From assembly GCA_037974665.1 (NCBI GenBank), contig CM075778.1, positions 15,365,001 through 15,429,000 of the forward strand: a stretch of 64,000 nt of DNA, in the 5' to 3' direction. The notes under the pieces were generated by a model, which saw nothing but the letters and a program-made list of their open reading frames with translations, did no database searches and was not told where the DNA came from. A program made the translations under genes and the position numbers. Shown here in pieces: positions 23,466-34,479 of this stretch. How positions within the stretch are numbered: the stretch's first letter is position 1; every line of letters starts with the position of its first letter. The stretch comes from Ehretia macrophylla (lineage: Eukaryota; Streptophyta; Magnoliopsida; Boraginales; Ehretiaceae).

Positions 23466-23785
23466 ATGAAAAGATTTGCAAAATAAAAGACTTTAATTTT
23501 TACCCCGAGCTTAGAGCTTGTTTAAAAATCATGAAAATAAGTTTACTAAGTATTAAAAATAATCCCATATAATGTAAATGTCAAAATTGTAGTTAAAATA
23601 TTTTTATTTGAATTTAATAATGCTAGTGTCCCCTTTAAAGAAAACAAGAGAAATAGAAAAAAATAAAACTACTATATAAATCTTAAATGTTAAAATAAAC
23701 ACATATGTACATATAATAATTAAACTGACACAAATTTATATACAATTAAGTATGATATGCTACATGCTGGGTCCGAGTTGTTACA
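23466..23785 (-). mobile_element. Truncated 3' LTR of a G/H-family gypsy element
   Basis: Matches 60785-61102 (terminal part of the H 5' LTR) and ends GAGTTGTTACA, next to a PPT. Only about 320 bp of a roughly 3-kb LTR remains; the left part is lost at a junction with the 23258-23465 fragment. Confidence 0.7.
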
Positions 23786-24370
23786 TTCCCCACCCCTCCT
23801 TTAAAAAATTGTGTCCTCGCAATTCCTTATTCTCAAAAGGATCCTACATCAACTGTAACGGCTCTAGTCGGAACAGTGGCCAAAGTAGTGCGCTATCCAA
23901 GAATACCAACAAGAATACTCACGATAATACTACTGAGAAATCCAATAAGAATACCGAAAGAACCCTACAGAAAGAAAATCCCATGTAAGGAAGCCAAATA
24001 AAGGCTCCTATGAAAATATCAGTTAGAAGTCCGAATACGAATCCCATATGAGAATCCCATCTAGCAGTGTCGAGATGATACCAATAGTAAGTCTATATAT
24101 GAATACCAAAAGAATGCCACATGCGAGGCCCCGAATAAGATATCCAATAAGAAGCCATATAAAGAATACCGATTGAACATCCTTGAGTGAGAATTCCTCC
24201 AAATGGAAATACTATACAAGTATTCCATATATAATGCCAAATAAGAGATACATCTGAGATTCCCAGGATATATTACTAATGGAAATGCCACTAAAGACCA
24301 CTGTCATCAAATAGCTTCCGACAAGAATGCCAAGTGAATACCCCTCAAGAAGCTCAATCATATTTAACAT
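23786..24370 (-). mobile_element. Internal 3' region of a truncated non-autonomous gypsy element
   Basis: Starts with a C-rich strand (PPT on minus, 23786-23802) and the hairpin AATTGTG-TCCT-CGCAATT (23807-23824). The rest is a run of degenerate words like AATCCCATATGAGAATGCC, similar in style to 41905-42480 in element D. No coding sequence is visible. The PBS and 5' LTR are missing. Confidence 0.6.
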
Positions 24371-24736
24371 CTCCCCGTAGTCATAAGTCATATATATATA
24401 GATGATTCTAGAAGTATTAAAAAGTTTGGTATTTGAGGTAAGTAAGGTTTATTTCGTTTATATTGTCCTCTCATAAAAATTCTTGTTCAGTTTGACGTAC
24501 TCTAAAATATGTTATAATTCTTTAGCCATGCTTGTATATGAACTGATAACCTCAAAATATTTTTGAACTCTCATGTCTTTATTCTTGTTACTACCCCATT
24601 CCATAAACAATTATCAATTAGCATGAAACTCCTACATGATGACGTGACTTCCCATTCCAAGCATTCTCATATTAGTCACTGTACAAAGTTTATTTTGCAA
24701 TGTCCACATTAATTCATGCAAAGTTGTTGCCTCATT
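24371..24736. other. Unassigned flank left of solo LTR N
   Basis: AT-rich, no recognised gene. It continues at 26771 after removal of solo LTR N; TCATT at 24732-24736 is the left TSD. Confidence 0.35.
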
Positions 24737-26770
24737 TGTCACGTCCCGAATTTCAACTCTAAAACTCGGGCCGTGACCTGCCTTAAACCTAAGTTAAAGA
24801 ACCTAAGTCTGCAAGGTGATCTACCACAGTAATTATTAATAACAGTCAACCTCCAAAATCTACATCAGAGTATCTATATACCACGATCATCAATTCGAGT
24901 ACAACTCCTATACGTAATACACAAGACTTAGTTCTATTTATATTTACACATCTATTTCCTCAAAAATTACATCATCCTTAACTAGGAAGTCTGTCTCTAA
25001 TGCTGAACCGATTATAAAAACAAAGTTCAGCTTCCAAAAACTACAACTAATGAAAGCCTATGTCTGGTCCTCAACTGGGTACTATGGTCCCTAATACTCC
25101 TCTCACTAGTACTCATGTCCCTGATACTCATCCCCTTGATATTCCTCCCCTCCTTCCTCGGGAAAGATATTATAATAAAATGAGCAAAGAAAGCTCATTA
25201 AGTAGGATACCCTGTGAAAGACTTAGAGAAATCTATTAAGCATCTAGTATATATAACATATGATGCATATGAAATAGAATCTGAACATCCCTGTACAGTT
25301 ACACGATAATAACAATATAGATAATTTTTGTACAATATATTTGACCACTGATACTATGTATCATCTTAACAATACAATACAATAACCATTAATCTGATAA
25401 AGTGTAGTTAGCTCTCCTGCCATAGTAATAACAATAACATTGTAATATGTCTAGAGCCTAATAACAACCATATATCACACCCTGTCGTCTAGGTGTCACA
25501 GAGTACAACTAATGTGAACAAGTTGTATATTCAAGAAATAATGAATGGTATATCAACAATGAATCAATTTGTGTAAGGAGTATGTAAATCGAAATGAAAA
25601 AAAGCAGAAGTGTATGGTGGGTATCCTACTTACCTCAACTTGATGTTTATAGATAATATAGTTTTCTTTCACTAATTTACACTTTCATGCTAACTCTAAG
25701 CTGCAAGATAACAAATTTAAATTGAGATTTCGGGACATAAATACGCATATGTTATACTATCATTATTTAACTAACACTATATATATAATCGTAAACATTT
25801 ATTCCAAGCTTACTTAGCTATTACATATAAAGTAACTTTTATGTAACTGTACCATTTTAATTCTATTTTATATGCTTAACAGGCCTTGACATAATAACAT
25901 TTTCTTTGTCTTATCTTACTTTCTTTTGCACGGGAATCACTCTTCTCCTTCACAATTCCACAAGTACAACACATACATAGTTATGCATATAGTTTACTAA
26001 TGCCTAATCATAAGCACAAGAACATAACTATTAAGTATAATACATTGAACAACATTCTTTTCTTTCCTTTTCATAATCCTATAAACCTAATTTACATATA
26101 TCTACCTATATGGTTCAATTACACAATTAAGAGGCAACAACAACATAACTATCAACCATACTTTATACAAACAAGCTTGCATCTTTATTACACAAATATG
26201 GCACCCAAATACACCCATAAAACCAGCCATACAACCATGGTCAAACACATGCATAAACTTCACAATCTACTACCTTTAACAATGTAGTTTCATGCTATAT
26301 CAAGTATATAAGTCAAATAATTCATAACCCAAATCATTATATGAATTTACACATACAAATATAAGCATATAAACATAAAAACATGAGAAATTCACAATCC
26401 AACTAAACCTACTTACCCTTTATGATTTTTAGGGTTCAAAAGGCTATGATCCTTACACTTTGTATGTTGTTTTACTAAATTTTTAGTTGGGTTTGGTTGT
26501 GGGGTGAAGGAGATCGGATAAAGAGAAAAAAAAAAAGATGAAAGCTAGTTTTTTTTTTTTTTTTTTTTTAGTTTAGTCAATCTTTGGTCTTATCTTTTAA
26601 GTATAGTATTTGTTAGATTAGTCTAATTATAGGTTGGCCCCAACTATTTTACTCACTTGTGAAAAGACCCAAAAAAAAACAAAATGACATTTTATAAGCA
26701 TGGTGATAATTAGTAGATGTGTATGCAAATGTGCAAGTGTGAAGTGTATGCCTATTTAGGGGGTATTACA
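24737..26770 (-). mobile_element. Solo LTR N (2034 bp)
   Basis: Begins TGTCACGTCCCGAATTTC and ends GGGGGTATTACA. Flanks are TCATT (24732-24736) and TCGTT (26771-26775), a TSD with one transition. A poly(A)/poly(T) pair near 26526-26569 lies in the leader-like part. The 95-codon frame at 26000 is low-complexity and not supported. Confidence 0.8.
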
Positions 26771-26775
26771 TCGTT

Positions 26776-26950
26776 CGCGAGTAGTATTTGAGTACTCTCT
26801 TTCTTTTTCTTTTAAACATATGTATAATTATTTCACTATTATTCGAAATCTATTTCGCTCTCTTCCCATTTTCTTCTCAATTTGCATTCATTTGTTAATA
26901 CTATTCATACTTGACTATTCTAAAATTTTTAATACAATTTTGCTGTCATC
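26776..26950. other. Short unassigned stretch between solo LTR N and the TIR element
   Basis: AT-rich with no feature recognised; continuation of 24371-24736. Confidence 0.35.
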
Positions 26951-26960
26951 AAAATAGTAC

Positions 26961-26984
26961 CATAGCCCCCTATGGTTTGGCAAA
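26961..26984 (+). repeat. Left terminal inverted repeat
   Basis: 24 bases matching the reverse complement of 27909-27932 with one difference. Confidence 0.75.
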
Positions 26985-27186
26985 AGTGCATAAGACCCCC
27001 TATATTTTTAAAAGTGCATTGGAACACCTTGTTGTGTTTCTGAAAATAAGCATATGCACCCCTCCCCACCTTTCGTTAACAAAGTTAACTAAATTGTACA
27101 AAAATACTTAAATACCCCTCAGTTCTTTTTTTTTCTTTTTTCTCTTTTTCTTATTTGTTTATACATATTAAGCCAAAAAATAAGTG

Positions 27187-27300
27187 TATATATATATATA
27201 TACACACACGCATACACAGTATATATACACATATGTATGTATATATATATGCATGTATATTTATTATTTATGAATATTTATATACACACACAAAAAATCA
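27187..27300. repeat. TA/CA microsatellite tract
   Basis: Runs of TATATA, ACACAC and TATGTA alternate; the short frame over it is not a gene. Confidence 0.7.
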
Positions 27301-27304
27301 CAAA

Positions 27305-27655
27305 GGTAGGGATGGGGTTACTGACAGGGTGGGGGGTTGACAGGTAGGGATGGGGAGGGCTGATAGAGGTGGGGATGGGGAGGGATGAGGGCAAACGAGG
27401 GTTGGGTGAGGGTGGGTGAGGGGCTGACGGGTATTAGGGTAAGAGTAGGTAGGGAGGCTAACGGGGGTGGGGGTGGAGGTGGGGGTAGGGGTCAGGGTTA
27501 GGGGACTGACCGTGGGTGAGAATAGTGGGGATAGTAGGGGGCTAACGACTAGGTAGGGATTGGGAGGGGGTAGGGGCCTGATGGGGGGTGAGGGTTGAAG
27601 GGGGGAGAGGGAGGGCTGATGGGGGTAGACATAGGGTTAAGAATGGGTGAGGAAG
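27305..27655 (+). repeat. G-rich minisatellite
   Basis: About 350 bases built from degenerate units such as GGTAGGGATGGGGAGGGCTGA, GGGCTGAyGGGG and GGTGGGGG, with dozens of G3-G6 runs on the plus strand. In a very AT-rich context this is extreme strand asymmetry and gives high G-quadruplex potential. Confidence 0.85.
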
Positions 27656-27908
27656 ATGACTATTTTTGTTTTTTTTTAATTTTCTTTAATCCTTTTTTTT
27701 GGTGAAAAGAAAAAGGAAATGAAAGTAAAAAAACACATAATATATATATATATATATAAGGTCATTTCTTGTCCAAACAAGTAATAATTTAAGCAAAAAA
27801 ATATGAACAATTGCGCTAAACGCGCGTATAACACATTCTTCGTTAAAAGTAATAATTTTTTTAATGGAGGGGACTGTAATGCTACGGTTTTTAAACCATA
27901 GGGGGGTC

Positions 27909-27932
27909 TTTGACAAACCATAGGGGGCTATG
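27909..27932 (-). repeat. Right terminal inverted repeat
   Basis: Reverse complement partner of 26961-26984. Confidence 0.75.
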
Positions 27933-28540
27933 ATGTTATTTACCCTTTTATTTATTCTATTCCAAAATATTGGGTCTTTCTGTACTAACTGGGATTATTG
28001 TGGTACTACTTTCAAAACTATACTATTCATCCAGGATCATTGTGTTTGTCCCACATTTCTTATGTCTCATATTATTACTCTTGCTATTTCTACTTATATA
28101 ATATCTCAGCTTACTGTTGTGCGTGAGATGCATCTCATGACTTGTCTATTGTTATTTTGTTATTATTATTTATTATTGTTATTACTATTTTATCTTGAGT
28201 CAGGTCCTAACTTCTTACTGCTATAATCTCACTTGGTCAACCAATTTGCTCAAAATTAGAATTCTATTTGCTTAAATTGATCCTTTTACAATTTCGGTAG
28301 ACTTATATAGCTTCAACTACTAGAGCATTAAATTAAATTCTATTCCAAACCTATATGTTGCATCCATCAATTCTAAATTCATTTCCTAAATAGCATTAGC
28401 CATCTAATAACATGGTTGCAAAAGAAAAAGGAAAAACGTTGTATTTCCTTCTTTGTCCAGAAGCTTCGACGTCTTTTAGTCATCATGAATTTGTTTCCAC
28501 CTCTTATAATGTGTCTTGGAAATTCAGTTTTTTTAGCTTG

Positions 28541-28543
<3 letters not shown>

Positions 28544-28597
<54 letters not shown>
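28544..28597. repeat. (AT)27 microsatellite
   Basis: Uninterrupted AT dinucleotide run of about 54 bases. Frames crossing it (78 and 81 codons) are artefacts. Confidence 0.95.
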
Positions 28598-28599
<2 letters not shown>

Positions 28600-29446
28600 C
28601 ATTGAAATCCCTAAAACGAGTTCAACTAAATTTATCCTGGTTACTTAATTCCTATTACTAGACTATGTGCTTGTAATCTATTTCATGTATGAAACTATAT
28701 TAGAGTTGTCCTTTATCCTTTTTGACAGTGCATCAACTATTTTTTTATCTTATGTGCATCACGTATTCAATATATCTTTAAGTTGTACAACTTGATGTGT
28801 CCGTATGTGTAAAGAAATCTTTGCTTGATAAGGGTGTAGTACTCATCATTGTGGGTTGTTGAAGGCATTGTACTCAACATTGTGGGCCTGATGAGGGCAT
28901 TGTAGCCATCATTCTGGTACAGCTTAACTACTTTTATTTGTTTGTACAATTTAATCTGCCTTTATTAATATGATGTGATATGGTTTAAATATATGAACAT
29001 ATGTTATTTTATATATTTATATATTAAATACGCTCAGTTATTTGTCTGGTTAGTTATGAATATTCTTTTGTACCAGTGACCCTTGTTGCACTCATGGGAG
29101 AAACCCCTCTTACTGAGCATTTGATTCACTCACCCTTTTGTTGCTTCTACCTATTTTCTTTTATAGATCCGAATAGTTGGTGTGATGGTTTGAGGATGCG
29201 AGAGGGGTAGTTCGCTTTGACATTAAATAAGCCTATGATTTTGGATTTTAAGCATTTGATATTTACTGTTTTGAATTATAAGCGATGTGATAATTCAAAC
29301 CGAAGTTGGAGTTCTTGTTTGTTAATTGTTTGGGAGAAATAATATTATTTTTCTTCATGGTGGAATATGGAGCTTTATTTTCCTCTTGAGGTAATGTAGT
29401 GTAGCCTTGCGGGTTTGAGGGATTATATCTCTTGGGCTCGCGGCAT

Positions 29447-29451
29447 GTCCC
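29447..29451. repeat. TSD of element D, left copy (GTCCC)
   Basis: Right copy is ATCCC at 45462-45466: one transition in five bases. Confidence 0.7.
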
Positions 29452-31983
29452 TGTAATGCCCCGATCCCTCACGAGACCGGAGGCTCTAATAACTATGCTA
29501 TTCTCAACCCAATTCCAACCCGGTCTCAAAAAATTTTAAGGAAAAACGGACAAAATCTCCCCTGTACCGTGGACATTCTAAAAACCTGTAAACATTCAAA
29601 TAAGCTATAGAACAATACTAAAGCCATTTCCAAAATAAAGATCCCAACTTTAAGGCCATCTAAGCCTTAAGACATACAAACAGTTTAGATACACACAAGC
29701 ATTCATTCATAACTTAACTTCTTTACAAAACCGCTTATCATGCACTCCATGATAGCTTTTAAACATTCTTAGAAATTGAAAACAACCAGTCATTCATTCC
29801 CAAGCATGCAAAGAAGCTAAAAGAAGAAATATAAGTTATTATATGCCATAATTCATATCTCCTACTACAATCAACTAGCATTCACCTTACAATCACTCAA
29901 ACATATACATAAGCACTTAGGCTACAAAATAGAAAATAAGGTAGAGCAAACAAGATCTCCACATAATAGCAAGAACCATAAATCCACCTCACGCAATTAG
30001 ACACTGCAACTAAGGTAACTGATCCGCTTGGACCTCTAGCTCTTCACCTTCAACCAAAACAAGTTGGGGTTCAACCCCAGGGTCTCCTGAAACATGTTAG
30101 CGAGGTATGAGCAACCACTGTTGCCCAGTGAGGGATAAAGTCTCCCGGGGCGTGCAATGCAACAAGTAATACAGTTAAACATTAATAGCATTTAAAATCA
30201 TTCAAGAAGTACAAAAGATTAAGTAACCACACATTAAAAAGGATACATTACACTTAACCCCAATACTCCAATCTTCACTTGATCTTCACTCACGATCCAC
30301 GAACCACGATCATTGTGCCGACATAATCCCAATCACTCCAATGGGTGTACTCTGGATGTACCCCGATAATCCTACGACCCAACATCCCCTGGCAATCTCC
30401 GGACCAGGTGAATGAGGGACTAGGGTACGGAGTTTGAATATCCATTGGCAAGCCCTCTGTCGCCCAGCCGATATTCAACACATCCGCCTCTGACACTATG
30501 GTTGCGCAACCAATATGCAATGCACTTAATAATGGCAAGACAATATCAACGATATAAGTAATAACACGTGGGAGGATCAACAAAGTAGGTTGACCTCAAA
30601 ACAGTTAAAAAAGAAACAGTTTCATATAAGCAATTAAGAAATTTACAAAGGGGCATATTCAAGATACACATAGAACTATACCAAAAGCTCCAAAATAACT
30701 TGAAACTACATTTAAACACACAAGAAGTCATGTCAAGGTCTTAGAAGCGTGTGACAATCGAATTCGCACTTAAACCCCTTTGTTATTCAATCTGTTTTCC
30801 TTCCAAAGTCATGTTATGCTTCTAGATTAGCAAACGGCCTATATCATGCTTCTAGTTAACCCCTTAGGCACCTTTAGGACCCTCAAAATCACGCAAACAC
30901 CCTCATTTAGCCCAAAAGCCCTAAATTTTCTCTTTTGACTTTGTACTACACGTAGCTCAACCGGGACTCAAAAGGGAGCTAGCAAAGCTTAGTTAGGTCC
31001 TAATTAGCCTAGGATTACTAAATGTGGAAGCCAATTCAACCCGGATTCGCAATAACCCCGAAACCTCTTTCTAAAAGTTGACTATTTCCTTCTTTTGCTA
31101 GGTTATGAGCAATTAAACCCTACGGGGCCTTTACATTACTTTCATTAACATCTAAAACACCTATTAGAACCATTAATTCAAGCTAAAAAGTTTGATTTCA
31201 CAAAACCCTAGAAATCCCGTCACTATTCACCCCTACGAATCAACAATCGATTTCTACCGTTTAAAATACGAAACAATAGTATAAATGTGGTCTCTACTAC
31301 TTGTTTACAACATAAATTAGCATATCTAAGCATTGCATGATCATAATATAGCAAATCAATAAATTCAAGAAAGTTGACATGTATTTCAAATGCAAAAATA
31401 GCATGCAAATCCCTCACCTAAAGCACGTAAGAGCACCTAGAAGGCTTGTACACACCCTAAACTACTTGCTCTAGGCTTGGATTGAAGATTTGGTGAGCAA
31501 AAATTCCTTCTCCTTCCTCACAAGGGCTGTTCGGATTTGCTACAGTAAAATCTGCATCTTTTTGTTTTTGTTTTGCTAAGTTATGACTTATGTTGTGTGT
31601 TGTGTGAGTATATGTTTGGGTGGGGCATGTTAGGTGTATAAATGATCTTCTAAAATGAGCTTAGGTAGCTTTAAAACGAGTCAAAAGTGCATAAACTAAG
31701 TTAGCTAACTAAAACACTTAGTTAAGTCACGTAATACTATTCATTAGATTGACAAAAATATTTTCTGAATGGGTGCTCATATCGCTCTAAGCTCAAATGC
31801 ACATTTTTCTCATTCCTAAAAAAATTAATATGATTTAATAAAAATGCTAATTCATGGTAATTAAGTAGTAGAAAAATGGAATGAATAGTGATTAAAGAAG
31901 ACAACAAGCAAAGCACAAAAGAAATGAGCAAATAGTGGATGCAATAGTAAGCTAGAAGTACAGTTAAAATCTCAGGTGTCACA
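29452..31983 (-). repeat. Left LTR (3' LTR) of element D
   Basis: TGTAATGCCCCGATCC at the start, CTCAGGTGTCACA at the end. Palindrome GGTTGCGCAACC at 30500-30511. The minus frame at 30290-30583 (97 codons) covers the conserved LTR core and has a counterpart at 52110-52403 in K; it is not taken as a gene. Confidence 0.92.
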
Positions 31984-31997
31984 TCTTTTCCCCCTTA
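31984..31997 (-). promoter_or_regulatory. Polypurine tract of element D
   Basis: Minus strand AAGGGGGAAAAGA adjacent to the 3' LTR. Confidence 0.75.
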
Positions 31998-32001
31998 AAC
32001 T

Positions 32002-32019
32002 AATTGCGTCCACGCAATT
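32002..32019 (-). other. PPT-proximal hairpin of element D
   Basis: AATTGCG-TCCA-CGCAATT, the same 7-bp stem as in element 1 with one loop change. Confidence 0.6.
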
Positions 32020-32049
32020 CTTCATCTAAGAGAACTCCGCATCAACTGA

Positions 32050-32054
32050 AAACC
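32050..32054. repeat. TSD of element E, left copy (AAACC)
   Basis: Repeated exactly at 41900-41904. Confidence 0.92.
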
Positions 32055-34479
32055 TGTCACGCCCCAACTCGACCCCACCTATAATCAGTCAGGACGCAAC
32101 GGAATTTCGGCGGCATAACGACAGTAAACAGATTTCCGAGGTTCTAAACCAACCTCATAAAACATCATACATCCCGTAATTCCTCAATACAAACAACAAC
32201 ATACAACACAACCATATTATACAATAAAACATCCTCGTTATACGCCTCCGTTCCAACATGACATACAATACCTCAACTTTATCATACATTTCAAAAGTAA
32301 GTTGAGACACAACTACAACTTAACCATAGACAAAAGAAAGCCACTAAATTAACATCATTTAGATCATTGTCTTTTCAACAACTATTACACTAAGAACCGT
32401 AAAGCATATAAAAGTCCATTAAGCTAATATATATGACGTTTAACAACATAGAATCATGGATAAGACTCAGGGACATATGACTCATCCACGAAAGGCACGT
32501 TTTCCACATTCTCCTCTTCAGGAGGCACGTACCCGTAATCTTGTGAAAGTACACCTGAAAACATGCAATAATAGAGAGTGAGCTTATATACATAAGCCCA
32601 GTGAGGATCCGATAGATCTCGACAGTATTCACTACGCTCCTTGGATTTAGTCCTTTGAGCAAGTAAACACACAACAACAATAATAACATAAATAATGCTA
32701 TCATCACATAACTATATAACCAATCAATAAGGATACTCTATTTGGTGTAGCTCCAAACGCCATCACGATCTCAACCGTTCTTCTTATAACTCCCCATTAC
32801 TCACGCACCCGAGGTACCTCACTAGCCCCTCCCTCCATGACACCTCCGTCATGCGAGCTGGGGGTAGCCTATGGCAGTCATGCCGTTATCAACCCGACAG
32901 CCCGATGCTGCCCGAGAGGTGGCACACACATACCAAGACTCCATAATCATCAATCATCAATCAATCAATCAATTGGGAGATCAGCAACAAGAGTGCCCGA
33001 TTCCCGCATTCAATAATAATTAATCAATAACATCAATATAACATCAATATTAAATTAAACAACAAACAACGTAGTTAGATGACAAAGTAGGCCATCTAAC
33101 CGGACATGCATAATATACAAAATTGAACTCTAAATTACTCATCAACAACTCACCATTCATCACTCGAACACTACCCAACCATCTAAAGGCATCGTTCAAG
33201 AAATTAAAGAATGACAACCTAAACTTCTAAAATTCATAACTTACAATCTACTAATCCAAACATTGCCAAATCAGTTCCTATCACTCACCCATTCAACCTA
33301 CTACATTAGCCCTCTCGGAAATCCACCATAACACCTCCAAATCATGCCCGATAACCCTAAAACTCTAAGATGTCATGGCTGGATTTTCCGGATTTTCACA
33401 CAAACAATGTAATCGAAAATTCGGCATTACAACAGCGCTAACACGTAATTATCAAGTATTTAGAAATCGACGGCAATCGATTTCGATCAACACAACTCAA
33501 TTAAATCAACTTTGAACATTTTATTCAAAATTAAATACCCGAAAAATAAAAATTATGCTACATCCGACAGAAATTCGTAGTATTAGTATATAATGATCCC
33601 TAGCATGCAAGGAGCAATAATCTAACATCAGATTTCAATTCTAACGGTTCAATCTTCATTTATACGCAAAAACACAAAAATGACATTTTGAGATCTAGAA
33701 TTTTTCTCTCACCTTAGATGCGATATAAGCCTAGGAATGCGTGCTATGCGTGCCCAACAAGCAGAATCCAAGTCGGTGCGAAGTTTCACGGACAAAAACT
33801 AGGTTTTTCTTTGAAAAATTGGATTGAAAGCTTGAGTTTTTCTCTTCTCTTTTCTCCCTCTTTTCTCTCGGCAATGTGTGTGTGTGTGATGGTGTTTTTG
33901 TGTTGTGTGAGTGTGTGTTGAGGACATTAGCTTATAAGGTCAAATAATTAATTAAAGTCAAAGTTAATTTTAATAGGTATTTTTGTGTTTTTAATGACTT
34001 TAATTGCATTTTAGTGCTCACCAAGTTAAAAATAATTATGCCACCCCCAAGATATCTCAAATGGATTATTTTTAGGTGACAAGAAGTTTTATAATCCAAT
34101 AATTTCACCCGAGTCGGCTTAAAACTCGATTTTTGCAAAAGTCGGTGTAAAAACCCTAATAAATTCTTAAGCCGATTTTAAAACCATTTTCATCAAACAC
34201 AGGTCTATTAAAGTCCGTGGACTAGGTCTAGAAGGGTTAAAAAGACCAGTTTCAAAATTATAGCGGACGTGTTTCGAAAACACTATTCACTGAAAATCGA
34301 CGATAAAATTTCTGACTCCGTTTTTGATGAAAATTTCATGAATGCACATTTAGCACGTATTAGGAGTATTGACATCAAAATTATAACTTTCTAGGTCCTA
34401 TAGCACATAAACAGATCATATGCACGCAAAACGAGGTATAACACGTAAAACGAGATAAGCAAGAAAGTGGGGTTTCACA
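32055..34479 (-). repeat. Left LTR (3' LTR) of element E
   Basis: TGTCACGCCCCAACTCG at the start, GGGGTTTCACA at the end. In the sense direction an AC-rich tract (33918 back to 33870) precedes a GA-rich tract (33870 back to 33838), which probably marks the promoter/leader. The 105- and 72-codon minus frames are duplicated in the other LTR and are not genes. Confidence 0.96.

Larger units (their letters stand above)
26961..27932. mobile_element. Element with terminal inverted repeats and G-rich minisatellite core
   Basis: CATAGCCCCCTATGGTTTGG (26961-26980, then CAAA) is matched in reverse complement at 27909-27932, 23 of 24 bases. Weaker inverted similarity continues about 30 bases inward (GACCCCCTA with a T/A-rich run on each side). 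The roughly 970-bp unit has no transposase frame. Its size and repeats suggest a non-autonomous DNA transposon, but I found no convincing TSD, so the class is open. Confidence 0.55.
27933..29451 (+). mobile_element. Partial plus-sense LTR (F), upstream part
   Basis: 29090-29170 has the LTR landmark CTTACTGAGCATTTGATTCACTCA and downstream bases resembling LTR 3' parts elsewhere. The LTR resumes after element D at 45462 and ends ATGACA at 45506, followed by a PBS. The left boundary is not resolved. 28790-28920 contains short internal repeats of a GGGCATTGTAGyCATCATT type. The small frames are not supported. Confidence 0.5.

Noticed and set aside
27305..27655. Telomere-like or CRISPR-like array
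   Set aside because: Units are degenerate G-rich minisatellite without TTTAGGG periodicity or spacer structure.
28412..28661. 78- and 81-codon frames with long Ile-Tyr runs
   Set aside because: They are translations of the (AT)27 microsatellite.
32390..32707. 105- and 72-codon minus frames, repeated at 39810-40127
   Set aside because: Identical because they are in the two LTRs of E; no start context, domain or codon signal.
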